64,000 bases of DNA, taken from Sulfolobus sp. E5-1-F (GTDB lineage: Archaea > Thermoproteota > Thermoprotei_A > Sulfolobales > Sulfolobaceae). Location of the stretch: positions 470,630-534,629 of the forward strand of contig NZ_CP045687.1 of assembly GCF_009601705.1 (NCBI RefSeq), in the 5' to 3' direction. The notes below the pieces were generated by a model. It saw only the letters and a list, made by a program, of their open reading frames with translations. It was not told where the DNA came from and ran no database searches. The translations under genes were made by a program, and so were the position numbers. Shown here piece by piece: positions 42,287-51,616 of the stretch; the first letter of the stretch is position 1, and every line of letters starts with the position of its first letter.

Positions 42287-43812
42287 TACCACAACACCCT
42301 TGGAGAGGATTGCGATATAATACCATAAGTTTTCCAATTGCTTTTATTAGTCGAGATGGGTAGTCTTTGTTCAGTCTTTTTCTTCTTTATTAATGTCCTA
42401 TTGTAAATGGAGATAGCGATTGCAATTTGCATCTCTTGTTCTTCTTTTAATTTGGCCGTAAAGTACTCCATTTTCTCAGATATATATGCAGTAGTAAAGT
42501 TACCTTCCCAGAAGTCGGGATCTTGTAAAATCAACTTATATAATGGAATTGTAGTTTTAACTCCTCCTATTTTATAATCGTTTAAAGCCCTTAATCCAAC
42601 TTGAATGGCGTAATCTCTACTTTGTCCATAAACAATTAACTTGGAAACAAGGGGATCGTAATATGGTGGAACCCATGAACCAACTTCTATACCACTATCT
42701 ACTCTCACACCGGGACCAGTTGGTTCCTTATAATAAGTAATGTATCCAGATTGGGGTGTGAAGTTGTTTAATGGATCCTCAGCGTTGATTCTAAATTGTA
42801 TTGCATGTCCTCTTATTTTCAAGTCCTCTTGGGAAAAAGGTAAATATTCACCAGTAGCTAGTCTTATCTGTAATTTAACTAAGTCAATTCCAGTTATGAA
42901 TTCCGTAACCGTATGCTCTACTTGAACTCTTTTATTTAGTTCTAAAAAGTAAAATTCCCTGGTTACGGGTGAAAATACAAACTCCATAGTACCTAAAGTA
43001 AAGTAGTTAATTTCCTTCCCAAATCTTATTGATGCTTCTATAATCTCCTTTCTTTCCTCTTCTTTAATGGACGGGGAGGGAGCTTCTTCAATCAACTTCT
43101 GATTTCTTCTTTGAATTGTGCATTCTCTTTCAAAAGCTACAACGTAATTTCCATACTTATCTCCTATCAATTGAGTTTCAATGTGTTTTGGTTTTATAGC
43201 TGCCTTTTCTATGTAAATTTCTCCCCTACCAAAGGCAGAGTAGGCTAATCTTTTGCTTCTTTCAAAAGCTTCAGTTAGTTCGCTAGGATTATCAACCTTT
43301 ATAATGCCTACTCCTGCTCCACCTCCAGCAGCCTTTAACATTATGGGATATCCTATTTCTTCAGCAATCTTTAATGCTTCTTCTACGCTCTCAATCGGTC
43401 TTAAAGGTCCAGGAGATGTAGGAACACCAGCTTTTCTAGCTATCATCTTTCCTTCTAATTTATCCTTTATTCTATTCATTACAGAAGCAGAAGGTCCTAT
43501 GAATACCATTCCAGCTTTTTCAACAGCTTCTACAAATGATGGATTTTCAGAGAGGAATCCGTAGCCAGGGTGTATAGCATCAGCATGAGCTTTTTCCGCT
43601 GCATCAATAATTCTTTCAATATTTAGGTAACTTTCTAAGGCTGGTGATGGCCCTATCCAATAGGCTTCATCCGCATATTTCACATGGAGGGCGTATTTAT
43701 CAGCATCGGAATATACAGCAATTGCCTTCATTCCCATTTCCTTTATGGCTTTCATAACTCTTATGGCAATTTCTCCTCTATTGGCTACAAGAACTTTATT
43801 AAAGGGTGGCAT
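42286..43812 (-). CDS. accC: Acyl-CoA carboxylase, biotin carboxylase subunit
   Basis: 508 residues. ATP-grasp enzyme: N-terminal ANRGEIAIRVMKA, ATP-binding Gly-rich loop MLKAAGGGAGVGI (~160), metal-binding Glu residues in MEFVFSPVTREFYFLELNKRVQVEHTVTE (~275-305; the common NPRLQVEH reads NKRVQVEH), and the C-terminal domain HAIQFRINAEDP. It carboxylates biotin on AccB with ATP and bicarbonate. First gene of the carboxylase operon; TTTTAAA on the minus strand lies 25-30 bp before the ATG, consistent with a leaderless start. Confidence 0.96.
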   Translation of the reverse strand: MPPFNKVLVANRGEIAIRVMKAIKEMGMKAIAVYSDADKYALHVKYADEAYWIGPSPALESYLNIERIIDAAEKAHADAIHPGYGFLSENPSFVEAVEKAGMVFIGPSASVMNRIKDKLEGKMIARKAGVPTSPGPLRPIESVEEALKIAEEIGYPIMLKAAGGGAGVGIIKVDNPSELTEAFERSKRLAYSAFGRGEIYIEKAAIKPKHIETQLIGDKYGNYVVAFERECTIQRRNQKLIEEAPSPSIKEEERKEIIEASIRFGKEINYFTLGTMEFVFSPVTREFYFLELNKRVQVEHTVTEFITGIDLVKLQIRLATGEYLPFSQEDLKIRGHAIQFRINAEDPLNNFTPQSGYITYYKEPTGPGVRVDSGIEVGSWVPPYYDPLVSKLIVYGQSRDYAIQVGLRALNDYKIGGVKTTIPLYKLILQDPDFWEGNFTTAYISEKMEYFTAKLKEEQEMQIAIAISIYNRTLIKKKKTEQRLPISTNKSNWKTYGIISQSSPRVLW

Positions 43813-43834
43813 ACTATACTAATGTGGTTAGACT

Positions 43835-43845
43835 GGTTTAAAAGT
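43835..43845 (-). promoter_or_regulatory. Box A of the accC-accB-pccB operon
   Basis: Minus-strand CTTTTAAACC ~27 bp upstream of ATG 43812. Position and sequence match the Sulfolobus box A consensus. Confidence 0.5.
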
Positions 43846-44015
43846 TTTTAACATTAGGAATTTGGGATAAACTGATTTTTAAAAAATTTTCGCTACAAAA
43901 TCCTTTATGCACGCAAGATTTTGTTTTTTAGATCAATTTACATATAGTGTGCAAAGTACAATCTTGCTATGGGTTATTATTCAGCAAAATTTTTAATGTA
44001 ATCTCCTCTATAGTA

Positions 44016-44071
44016 AGTGAGGATGACGAATCCGGGAACTGATAAGTGAGGACATGCGCGAACGCTGATTT
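44016..44071 (+). ncRNA. Box C/D guide sRNA between accC and the ABC permease
   Basis: Plus strand: box C GGAUGA (44021-44026, variant first position), 12-nt guide CGAAUCCGGGAA, box D' CUGA (44039-44042), linker UAAG, box C' UGAGGA (44047-44052), 12-nt guide CAUGCGCGAACG, box D CUGA (44065-44068). Equal 12-nt guides and a 4-nt linker are textbook archaeal spacing. AATTTTTAATG ~25 bp upstream may be its promoter. The 3' end meets the stop of the convergent ABC permease gene (44070). No target assigned. Confidence 0.78.
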
Positions 44072-45677
44072 AGGCTAAATAAATTCCTTCCTCTGCTACA
44101 TATTTCTTCCTGGCTAAATCCATCATCTTCCTTGTGAAGAATATTGAGTAAATTATTACTACTATTCCAAATATTAATGAATCCCAAGCGGCAAGAGGGA
44201 CATTTCCATTTGCAGTAGCAACTGCAATGTTTTTCATTATACCATGAGTGACTTGTAATGTATAACTGTTTGAGATTTGCCAATATTCCCCTATTGCCAA
44301 ACCTCCCCATGCGCTGTTAATTGTACTTGAAAGTCCTGCAATTATATATGGAAATGTTGAAGGTATAATTACATATCTTAACTTTTGCCAGAAGGAGAAA
44401 TTATAGTTCTTCATTATTTCCCAGTATTGATTAGGCATGTTCTTTATTCCAAGCCAATAGCTATAGAAAACGTAATAGAAAGTTGAAATGAATCCTAAGA
44501 GTATTACGTAGAACTCATTTGTCCAACTTCCAAAAACACTGTGAATAAAACTTATGGTTGATGTAAAAAGCAATGGGAAGTACGCTGGAGCTGGAAAAGA
44601 CGCGTAGGTTTGTATTACCGGTGTCAATACTTTTTCCAATCTTTCACGGGTTGCAAGAAAATATCCTAGAAATATTGAGAATACTAGACTTACAGTTGCA
44701 ATAAAAACTACTCTTATGTAGTCTATTAAGAGGTTAAAGAGAACGTTAGGAATGGTTGAAACTAAGTAAAGCCAAACAGATTTAGGTACCGATGAAATTG
44801 TAGAGAAAGCACCATACACTAATAATCCTAACAAAAATATAGAGATTCCAATGCCCAAATATCTCCAAGGCAAGTTCTTTCTAGTCTCTTCTTCATTGCT
44901 TGTAGTCCTACTTCCAATTCTAGTTACATATTTAGATAATTTAACAAAAGGGGCTATCGTGTTTGAGATTCTAGTAGTATACCTTATCCTCATTCTACCT
45001 CTTTTCGTCACTTTTATTTCAGTATCTAACCCGTATTTAGAAACTGTATAGTTGGCAAATTTTCTTAATATATAAGTAAATATGGTTACAAAGATTGCAA
45101 GTACTCCTAATCCCTCTAAGGCTAAATTGTACTCTTGAAGCGCAGTAAACTCTGCAATTAATGTACCTATACCAAACACGTGATAACTGGAACTACCTAT
45201 TGAGAAAACCTCGCTAACTGTAATATAGAAGAACGCATCAGCGAAACTTGGTATAAGATTTGCCGCTATTCTAGGCCACGAATAAGGGATATACAATTTT
45301 GTCATTTTACCCAGAAAGCCTAATCTGTAGTTTTCACTAACTTCTAAAAGATCGCTAGGAACAGTCTTAAAAGCTTGATATATTCCTATCCATATATTCC
45401 AAACCACAGCAGTGAAGACTAGAAAATCTACAGCCAATTCTATACCAATATATCCACCAATCTTATATACGAAGAATATTAAAACAACCGGAAAGAATGA
45501 AATAACTGGGACTGATTCGAAAACTTCTAAAACTGAAATATAAATGTTTTCAAACACCTTACTTTTTATTGCTATATATCCTAGAAACCACCCAGTGATT
45601 ATTGATAAACCTATTGTTAGAAAAACCCTACCTAGTGATGCGAGAGATGCCAAAAATATCAATAGAATTTCACTCAT
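44070..45677 (-). CDS. ABC transporter permease, two fused permease domains
   Basis: 535 residues with about twelve membrane helices in two halves (residues ~1-215 and ~280-520). Each half has a binding-protein-dependent permease EAA-like loop: SENYRLGFLGKMTKLYIPYSWPRIAANL (~122 region) and MKNYNFSFWQKLRYVIIPSTFPYIIAGL (~425 region). The type is that of the nitrate/taurine/sulfonate/thiamine group (NitT/TauT-like). The ATPase gene upstream overlaps by 8 bp. No substrate-binding protein gene is adjacent, so the ligand is unknown; the two permease units in one chain replace a homodimer. Confidence 0.9.
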   Translation of the reverse strand: MSEILLIFLASLASLGRVFLTIGLSIITGWFLGYIAIKSKVFENIYISVLEVFESVPVISFFPVVLIFFVYKIGGYIGIELAVDFLVFTAVVWNIWIGIYQAFKTVPSDLLEVSENYRLGFLGKMTKLYIPYSWPRIAANLIPSFADAFFYITVSEVFSIGSSSYHVFGIGTLIAEFTALQEYNLALEGLGVLAIFVTIFTYILRKFANYTVSKYGLDTEIKVTKRGRMRIRYTTRISNTIAPFVKLSKYVTRIGSRTTSNEEETRKNLPWRYLGIGISIFLLGLLVYGAFSTISSVPKSVWLYLVSTIPNVLFNLLIDYIRVVFIATVSLVFSIFLGYFLATRERLEKVLTPVIQTYASFPAPAYFPLLFTSTISFIHSVFGSWTNEFYVILLGFISTFYYVFYSYWLGIKNMPNQYWEIMKNYNFSFWQKLRYVIIPSTFPYIIAGLSSTINSAWGGLAIGEYWQISNSYTLQVTHGIMKNIAVATANGNVPLAAWDSLIFGIVVIIYSIFFTRKMMDLARKKYVAEEGIYLA

Positions 45678-46509
45678 TGCTATTCCCTCCTTTCTTTACT
45701 GGGGTTAAGAGGGCGTAAAGTATATCTAAATACTCTTGAAAACTTTCATCCTTTGGATTTCTTGGCCTTTCCAATTTTATTTCTACCTCTCCAATTACTG
45801 TAGCTGGTCTTCCGTTTAGAACGTAAACTCTATCAGCTAACTCTACCACTTCACTCAGGTTATGAGATACTAAGACTACGCTATGAAGTGTAGTAGACTC
45901 ATTAAATAGCATCGAATGTACTTCTTGCCTTAAACCCTCTGCAGTTAACTCATCTAAGTGTGAAAACGGTTCGTCCATTAAAAGCACTAATGGATTAGCG
46001 GCTAAAGCTCTAGCTATTGCTATTCTTTGTCTCATTCCTCCGCTCATTTGTTTTGGGTAAAAATCCTCAAAACCTTGAAGTCCTACTACCTCTAGCATGT
46101 GCTTAGCTAATCTGTCCTCTTCTTCTTTAGGTAATTTCCTATATTTTAAACCCAGTTTAACATTTTCCAATGCAGTTAACCAAGGAAAAGTAGCTATTGA
46201 TTGATGTATAAGTGTAATTTTTGGCGTCGGGCTAGTTACCTTTTTTCCTAATAGTCTAATTTCCCCTTTAAGGGGTTTTACAAATCCTCCTAGTACTCTT
46301 AGTAGTGTTGATTTACCAATCCCAGATGGACCTACTATAGCTATAAGCTCCCTATCTTTAGTGTACATATTAATATTTTCGAATACTAAATATCCATTAG
46401 GGTAAGCGTAAGCTATATCTAAGGCCTCTAGGATTCTTCCAACAGCTTCACCGTTTTCTCTCTTCTTATAAATTCTTAAAAGCTTTTCGACCGTTTTTCC
46501 TATTGTAAA
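45670..46509 (-). CDS. ABC transporter ATPase, real N-terminus lacks a start codon
   Basis: Nucleotide-binding subunit of the NitT/TauT type: Walker A GPSGIGKSTL, Q-loop HQSIATFPWL, signature MSGGMRQR, Walker B VLLMDEPFSHLD, H-loop VSHNLSE. From ATG 46368 the protein has 232 residues but Walker A begins at about residue 13, so the first strands would be missing. The open frame continues upstream for 47 codons to 46509 with ABC-like sequence (ILEALDIAYAYPNGYLVFENIN) and contains no ATG, GTG or TTG; it is bounded by an in-frame TAG (46512-46510) directly after an ATG. Start by ATA/ATT, readthrough, or a mutated start are possible. Confidence 0.75.
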   Translation of the reverse strand, partial: FTIGKTVEKLLRIYKKRENGEAVGRILEALDIAYAYPNGYLVFENINMYTKDRELIAIVGPSGIGKSTLLRVLGGFVKPLKGEIRLLGKKVTSPTPKITLIHQSIATFPWLTALENVKLGLKYRKLPKEEEDRLAKHMLEVVGLQGFEDFYPKQMSGGMRQRIAIARALAANPLVLLMDEPFSHLDELTAEGLRQEVHSMLFNESTTLHSVVLVSHNLSEVVELADRVYVLNGRPATVIGEVEIKLERPRNPKDESFQEYLDILYALLTPVKKGGNSNE

Positions 46510-46749
46510 CTACATTGGGGATTTATCTTTACGATGAAAAATATTGGAAATTCTTTTTAATTTTAGAAGTGTGTTTAGAATTAATAACTCTATTGAAAAA
46601 ATCAAACAAAGATAAATAACGTTAAACGGCATGGTAGTTAAAAGTTGATATACTGAATATCCATAAACGAGTTTAACACTCTCTATTCCAATCCTATAAT
46701 CAACGAGCGTAAGCAATAGAGAGACCAAACCGATAATAATCCACTTCAC
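46510..46749 (-). CDS. Small membrane protein upstream of the ABC ATPase
   Basis: 79 residues, GTG start; two transmembrane helices (residues ~3-17 and ~41-62) and a basic C-terminal tail (LKRISNIFHRKDKSPM). Not recognised. It is in the same frame as the ABC ATPase and separated from it only by its TAG stop, so either it is a separate small protein or a membrane N-terminus of a once fused or readthrough protein. Located between leuD and the ABC genes on the same strand; AT-rich bases upstream could be a promoter. Confidence 0.55.
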   Translation of the reverse strand: MKWIIIGLVSLLLTLVDYRIGIESVKLVYGYSVYQLLTTMPFNVIYLCLIFSIELLILNTLLKLKRISNIFHRKDKSPM

Positions 46750-46782
46750 AATAATAGTATTAAAAACTAAAAAATAAACTTT

Positions 46783-47280
46783 TTAGTTTCGGTTTACTGT
46801 CTGCATCTTCTTTAGATATTCCATTATTCCTCCAGATTCCAGTATCTCTAATGCCATTCCAGTTATGCCCTTTCCCTTAAGCACCTTATTATCAACTATG
46901 ATTTCACCAGTCTCCACGTTAATTTTAACATAACTGTTTTCATTTATCTCCTTAGTGCAATTTGACAACGTTATAACTGGCAAACCATTATTAATCGCAT
47001 TCCTATAGAATATTCTAGCGAACGACTCAGCGATTATTGCCTTGACTCCAGCAGCCTTAAGGGCTATGGCAGCTTGTTCTCTTGAGGATCCCATTCCAAA
47101 TACTTTACCCGCTACTATTATAACACCCTTTGATGCCTTCTTGTAAAATTCTGGATCTAATGGTTCCATAGCGTGCTGAGCCAAATACTGTGGGTCAGTA
47201 TATTTTAAGTACCTAGCTGGAATTATTATATCAGTATCTATTTTGTCACCAAACTTAATTACTGGACCTTCTATTATCAT
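46783..47280 (-). CDS. leuD: 3-Isopropylmalate dehydratase small subunit
   Basis: 165 residues. Swivel domain motifs: [16 protein letters not shown] (~11-26) and [40 protein letters not shown] segment, typical of the stand-alone archaeal LeuD. With LeuC it isomerises isopropylmalate in leucine synthesis; related enzymes act in the 2-oxobutyrate (citramalate) and homoaconitate routes, so substrate range could be wider. Starts at the base after the leuC stop (47281), so it is coupled. Confidence 0.92.
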   Translation of the reverse strand: MIIEGPVIKFGDKIDTDIIIPARYLKYTDPQYLAQHAMEPLDPEFYKKASKGVIIVAGKVFGMGSSREQAAIALKAAGVKAIIAESFARIFYRNAINNGLPVITLSNCTKEINENSYVKINVETGEIIVDNKVLKGKGITGMALEILESGGIMEYLKKMQTVNRN

Positions 47281-48531
47281 TCATAACACCCTAGGATCTG
47301 TAATCTTACCTTCCAATGCACTAATTGCGGCAACAGCAGGGCCAGCTAAGTAAACTTTAGCCTCATTACTTCCCATTCTCCCTTTAAAGTTTCTGGAGCT
47401 TGTTGACACAATGTTCTCACCAGGCCCGGCTATGCCGAAGTGTCCTCCTAAGCACGGTCCGCAAGTTCCATACGTTACGATACATCCCGCATCGACTAGT
47501 GTTTGTATGTAACCTCTCTCTAAAGCCTCCTTAAACATTCTGTAAGACGCGGGGATAGCGATACATCTACTCTTTACCTTCTTTCCTTTCATTATTTTAG
47601 CGGCTATCTCGAAATCGCTCAGCCTACCATTTGTACAAGAGCCTATGTAAACTTGATCTACTGGAGTACCCTCTAATTCATTCACGACCTTAACGTTATC
47701 TACACTATGAGGAGCTGCAACAAGAGGTTCCATTTTGTCTAATTGAATAGTATACTCATCAACGTATTTTGCACCGTTATCTGGTGTAACCAGTTCTGGT
47801 TCATATCCTCTCATTTCTTTGATATATCTCCTTGTCTCTTGATCTGGTATGAACATTAGTGCATCAGCATTCATTTCAATTCCCATATTTGATACTGTTG
47901 CCCTATAATCCATTGGAAAACTTAACGGATCCTTAACAAATATTTCCAACGCCATTCCATTAAAGTAATCTGCCTTAAAATCTCCTAGCAATTTTAATGC
48001 TACATCTTTCCCAGTTATCCACTTAGCCGGTCTACCATCTAAAACTACTTTAAATGGTTGTGGAACTACTAACCAAGTTTTGCCAGTTATCACAGCTGCA
48101 GCAATGTCACTAGCTCCCATACCTTGAGCAAATGCTCCTACAGCACCGGATGTAGTTGTATGGCTATCTGCTGCTAAAATAACTTGTCCAGGGTTTGCGT
48201 ATTGCTCTATCATAATTTCGTGTAAAATTCCATAGTTTATATCGTAAAAATTAGGAATGCCTTCTGATTTAACGAACTTTCTTATATATCCTTGAATTTC
48301 AGCGCTCCTTACATCGGGAGGAGGAGCTAGATGATCGAAAGCTATTACCAATTTATTTTTATCGAAAACTTTGACCATGTTAGCTTTTTCCATTACCTCA
48401 ATCACATGGTAACCAGTTAAGTCATGAAATGCTACTATGTCTACCTTAGCCTCTATAACATCTCCCGGTGAGACGTCCTTTCCAGAAGCTCTACTTAGAA
48501 TTTTCTCAGTTAACGTTTTTGCCGACATCAA
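47281..48531 (-). CDS. leuC: 3-Isopropylmalate dehydratase large subunit
   Basis: 416 residues, archaeal LeuC length. The [4Fe-4S] cluster Cys are visible: [11 protein letters not shown] (~297) and [13 protein letters not shown] (~355-360, C-x2-C). Other aconitase-family segments: [21 protein letters not shown] (~123) and PASYRMF. Substrate preference (isopropylmalate versus homoaconitate) is uncertain, since Sulfolobales have paralogues. Head-to-head with the photolyase stop side, tail to leuD. The preceding gap (48532-48611) is AT-rich and holds a box A-like AAATTAAAATC ~15-25 bp upstream. Confidence 0.93.
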   Translation of the reverse strand: MMSAKTLTEKILSRASGKDVSPGDVIEAKVDIVAFHDLTGYHVIEVMEKANMVKVFDKNKLVIAFDHLAPPPDVRSAEIQGYIRKFVKSEGIPNFYDINYGILHEIMIEQYANPGQVILAADSHTTTSGAVGAFAQGMGASDIAAAVITGKTWLVVPQPFKVVLDGRPAKWITGKDVALKLLGDFKADYFNGMALEIFVKDPLSFPMDYRATVSNMGIEMNADALMFIPDQETRRYIKEMRGYEPELVTPDNGAKYVDEYTIQLDKMEPLVAAPHSVDNVKVVNELEGTPVDQVYIGSCTNGRLSDFEIAAKIMKGKKVKSRCIAIPASYRMFKEALERGYIQTLVDAGCIVTYGTCGPCLGGHFGIAGPGENIVSTSSRNFKGRMGSNEAKVYLAGPAVAAISALEGKITDPRVL

Positions 48532-48611
48532 TAAGAAATTAAAATCATTAATAAATAAGCGTTTCTTACGAAGGAATTACATTTACATCGTACCAAATTC
48601 GAAAAAGAAAC

Positions 48612-49913
48612 TTATTTCAGTTTAGATTTTTTGCATATCTCGTAAAGCCTTTTTGCAATATTTACCCTTATTCTCCAATCTACTATAGGTTTAGGATAGT
48701 TTTTCAGAGTATATTTGTACACATTATGTATAATCTCTGCGTCATAGCTTTCCAATTCGTTTACCCACTTTTTTATATACTTTGCCTCAGGATCATAAGT
48801 AATCTGCTGTTTCCAGGGATCAAATACTCTAAATATATAATCAGTACCTACTGAGGCGACCCATTGCCAATTCCCATTGTTAACTGAAGGATCATAGTCA
48901 ATTAGTTTACTTGCAAAGTATTTCTCACCTATCTTCCAATCTATTAGAAGAACCTTAACTAAGAAAAATGCGGTCAACATTCTAACCCTGTTTGGCATAT
49001 CTCCAGTTAGTTGCAATTGCCTCATTCCAGCATCAATTATTGGGTATCCAGTTTTTCCCTCAACCCAAGCTCGAAATAGTCTTTGATTATTCTCCCACTC
49101 AACACAATTGTACTCACTTCTTAAAGGTTCATGAAATACCCTCTCATTATAGTAAGCCAATAAGGTATAGAAATCCCTCCAATACAATTGTCTAATTATA
49201 GCCTGATTATCTATTAGAAAATAATAAACTTCTCTTACGGATACAGTTCCAAATTTCAGATGAGGTGAAAGAAAAGTCCTGTTATCCTCTGCTACAAAGT
49301 CCCTCCTACTATAGTCGATATGTTTTGCTCTATCTATTAATTTCAAGGCCTCCTTTCTTCCTCCTCTTACCCCTCTACGAGGCGGTAGTTCATATTCATC
49401 TCCCAGAGAATTTCTATAGTAATTCGTATAATTATTTTGAATGGGCTTCCTAACTTGCTTATTCTTCACTGCGTTGTAAAATGTTGTGAAGTTCCTATAG
49501 TTTTTAAAATCGTTCTTGGTAGTGAGTAAGTAATCCTCAAAAGATTTTACAGTTTTTCCACTTTCCTCACAATATTCGTAGATTCTTTTGTCTCTCATTT
49601 TGCTAAAGGGAGTATAGTCTTCATTTAGATAAATCGCGTCAACCTCTTTAAGTAAGCTCTTTATTACTTCTTCAGCAACTCCGTAATAAACGTAAAGCCG
49701 TGATCCCCTTTCCCTTAACTCGTCATTTAGCTCATTTAATGAGTTAATCATAAAGTTTAAGGCAAATTCCGATTTGTACTGATTTTCATCACCAACTTGT
49801 CTGGGATCCAGTATAAATGCAGGGATGACTTTCTCGCATTCCTCTAGAGCTTTGATTAGTCCAGTATTATCATCTAACCTCAGATCCCTTCTAAACATAA
49901 ATAGACAGAGCAC
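48612..49913 (-). CDS. phr: Deoxyribodipyrimidine (CPD) photolyase
   Basis: 433 residues. N-terminal Rossmann-type antenna domain (LFMFRRDLRLDDNTGLIKAL), then the FAD-binding helical domain: QLYWRDFYTLLAYYNERVFH, KTGYPIIDAGMRQLQLTGDMPNRVRM (~285-310) and VNNGNWQWVASVGTD (~360, Trp chain). Repairs cyclobutane pyrimidine dimers using light. The C-terminus lacks cryptochrome extensions. Divergent from the glucoamylase gene with an 80-bp AT-rich promoter gap. Confidence 0.96.
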   Translation of the reverse strand: MLCLFMFRRDLRLDDNTGLIKALEECEKVIPAFILDPRQVGDENQYKSEFALNFMINSLNELNDELRERGSRLYVYYGVAEEVIKSLLKEVDAIYLNEDYTPFSKMRDKRIYEYCEESGKTVKSFEDYLLTTKNDFKNYRNFTTFYNAVKNKQVRKPIQNNYTNYYRNSLGDEYELPPRRGVRGGRKEALKLIDRAKHIDYSRRDFVAEDNRTFLSPHLKFGTVSVREVYYFLIDNQAIIRQLYWRDFYTLLAYYNERVFHEPLRSEYNCVEWENNQRLFRAWVEGKTGYPIIDAGMRQLQLTGDMPNRVRMLTAFFLVKVLLIDWKIGEKYFASKLIDYDPSVNNGNWQWVASVGTDYIFRVFDPWKQQITYDPEAKYIKKWVNELESYDAEIIHNVYKYTLKNYPKPIVDWRIRVNIAKRLYEICKKSKLK

Positions 49914-49993
49914 GCTTGTATTTTATACGTGAGTTATTAGATTTGTGTTAAAAGGGGTTAGAATAAAAGGGAATTTAACATTATGTATTATAT

Positions 49994-51616
49994 ATGACAA
50001 GATATTTGATTTTAGGCAATGGATCATTAACAGTCTTATATGATGGTAATTTTACTATAAGAGAATTGTATTGGCCATTAACAACTTCAAACAACTTACA
50101 CAAGGGTAGGTTTGGAGTATTCGTTAACGGTAAGTTCTCATGGCTAGATAATTTAAGTCCAAAGATTGGGTATATAGATAATACCTTAGCAGTATATTCC
50201 TCTTTCTCCTTTGAAGGAGTTAATTTTTATTTAGAAGATGTAATAGATATGGCTTATGATATTTGGATTAGAAAAGTTTCAGTAAAGAATGTAGAAGATA
50301 AAGACGTTAGAGTTTTTAACACCTTTGATTTTCATGTTGGTGGAACACCAGACGGTAATACTGCACTTTTTGATCCTTACTCTGAGTCTATGATACAATA
50401 TAAAGGTTCTAGATGGTTTTTGGTTTCATCTTCCATTCTCTTCTACCAGTATGCTACGGGAATTAAGGAATATAAAGGACTTTTAGGTACATGGAAGGAT
50501 TGTGAGGATGGTGAGCTTTCAGGCAATCCAATTGCTCAAGGTTCAGTGGATTTCGCTAGTAGTTTCAAATTGTATGGAGAAGATTTTTACATATGGTTGG
50601 TAGCTGGTAAGAATTATAACGAAGTTAGGGGTTTAAACGATTACGTGAGGAAAAGAACACCCCAGGTTTTGTTTAAAAGGGTTAAGGATTATTGGAGTGG
50701 ATGGATAAGTAAAGTAGACGATTATGGCGATTATAATTCCATTTTGAGGAAGAACTTATTAATTTTGCAATCACATGTACAGAACAATGGTGCCATAGTA
50801 GCATCACTCGATACTGATATTATGAAGTTTAATAGAGATACATATAACTACGTATGGCATAGGGATGCAGTATTTTGCATTTTAGCTCTTGAGCTAATGG
50901 GATACTTTGATAGATCTAGACAATTCTTTGAATTTACTAGAAAACTTTTTACAATAAATGGAGCACTGTTTCATAAATACACTGTCGAAGGACATTTCGG
51001 TTCTACATGGCATCCTTGGACTTTAGACTATTTGCCTATTCAAGAAGACGAAACTGCATTAGTACTTTACGCTTTATGGTTTCATTTCTCAAGATGGAAG
51101 GATGTTGATTTTATAAAGACGTACTATAGACCTATGGTGAAGGGAATAGCTGATTTTCTAATAAATTATAGAGAAAAGGCTACTGGGCTTCCACTTCCCT
51201 CATTCGATCTATGGGAAGAGAGAATTGGTATTCACTTTTATACCGCAATAACTGTAATTGCCGCATTAAGAGCTGCAGCAAATTTTGCGAGGTTTTTCGG
51301 AGAAGATGAGCTAGCTAAAAAATACGAAAATGTCTCAGATCAGATGCGCAATGCGCTAGATCTATTTTGGGTTGGTGACCATTACGCTAGAACAATATAC
51401 ATAAAGGAAGGTCAAGTTTATAAGATCGATAAAACTGTTGACGCAAGTACATTATTAGCGCCAATATTTAACGTAATTCCAATTGATGATTCTCGGTTTG
51501 CTAAGAATTTAGAGACTGTAATAGAGAAGTTAAATGTTAAAATGGGATTAGCTAGGTATGAGGGTGATCAATATTTGAGAGGAGGTGATAAACCCAATGT
51601 TTGGTTTATATCTACA
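49994..51616 (+). pseudogene. Glucoamylase (GH15), N-terminal part, interrupted by an IS
   Basis: 541 residues up to the insertion point, ending NVWFIST. Starts with the GH15 beta-sandwich (LILGNGSLTVLYDGNFTIRELYWPLTTSN), then the (alpha/alpha)6 barrel: RDTYNYVWHRDAVF (~289), EGHFGSTWHPWTLDYLPIQEDETALVLYALW and the catalytic acid in FDLWEERIGIHFYT (~388). It should split alpha-1,4 (and alpha-1,6) glucosidic bonds of starch or glycogen. The codon after ACA is read into the insertion as TAG. The missing C-terminal part lies at 52768-52983. Joining them gives 612 residues. Confidence 0.9.
51610..51616. repeat. Target site duplication, left copy (ATCTACA)
   Basis: ATCTACA occurs at 51610-51616 and 52761-52767, either side of the insertion; removing the element and one copy restores the glucoamylase frame (TTT ATA TCT ACA TTA TGG). 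The true length is 6-8 bp, as the element ends are ambiguous by a base. Confidence 0.85.

Noticed and set aside
43850-44010. Repeated GCAAGATT/CAATCTTGC-like bases in the gap between accC and the sRNA
   Set aside because: Short and imperfect inverted repeats, could be chance in AT-rich DNA; no second occurrence elsewhere was noticed.
44008-44310. 100-codon minus-strand frame at the end of the ABC permease gene
   Set aside because: Overlaps the permease in another frame and runs through the C/D sRNA; sequence looks random (Cys/Ser-rich).
49994-51616. Reading the short 69-residue frame at 52774 as an independent gene
   Set aside because: It is the in-frame GH15 C-terminus; removing the element joins it exactly to the first part.
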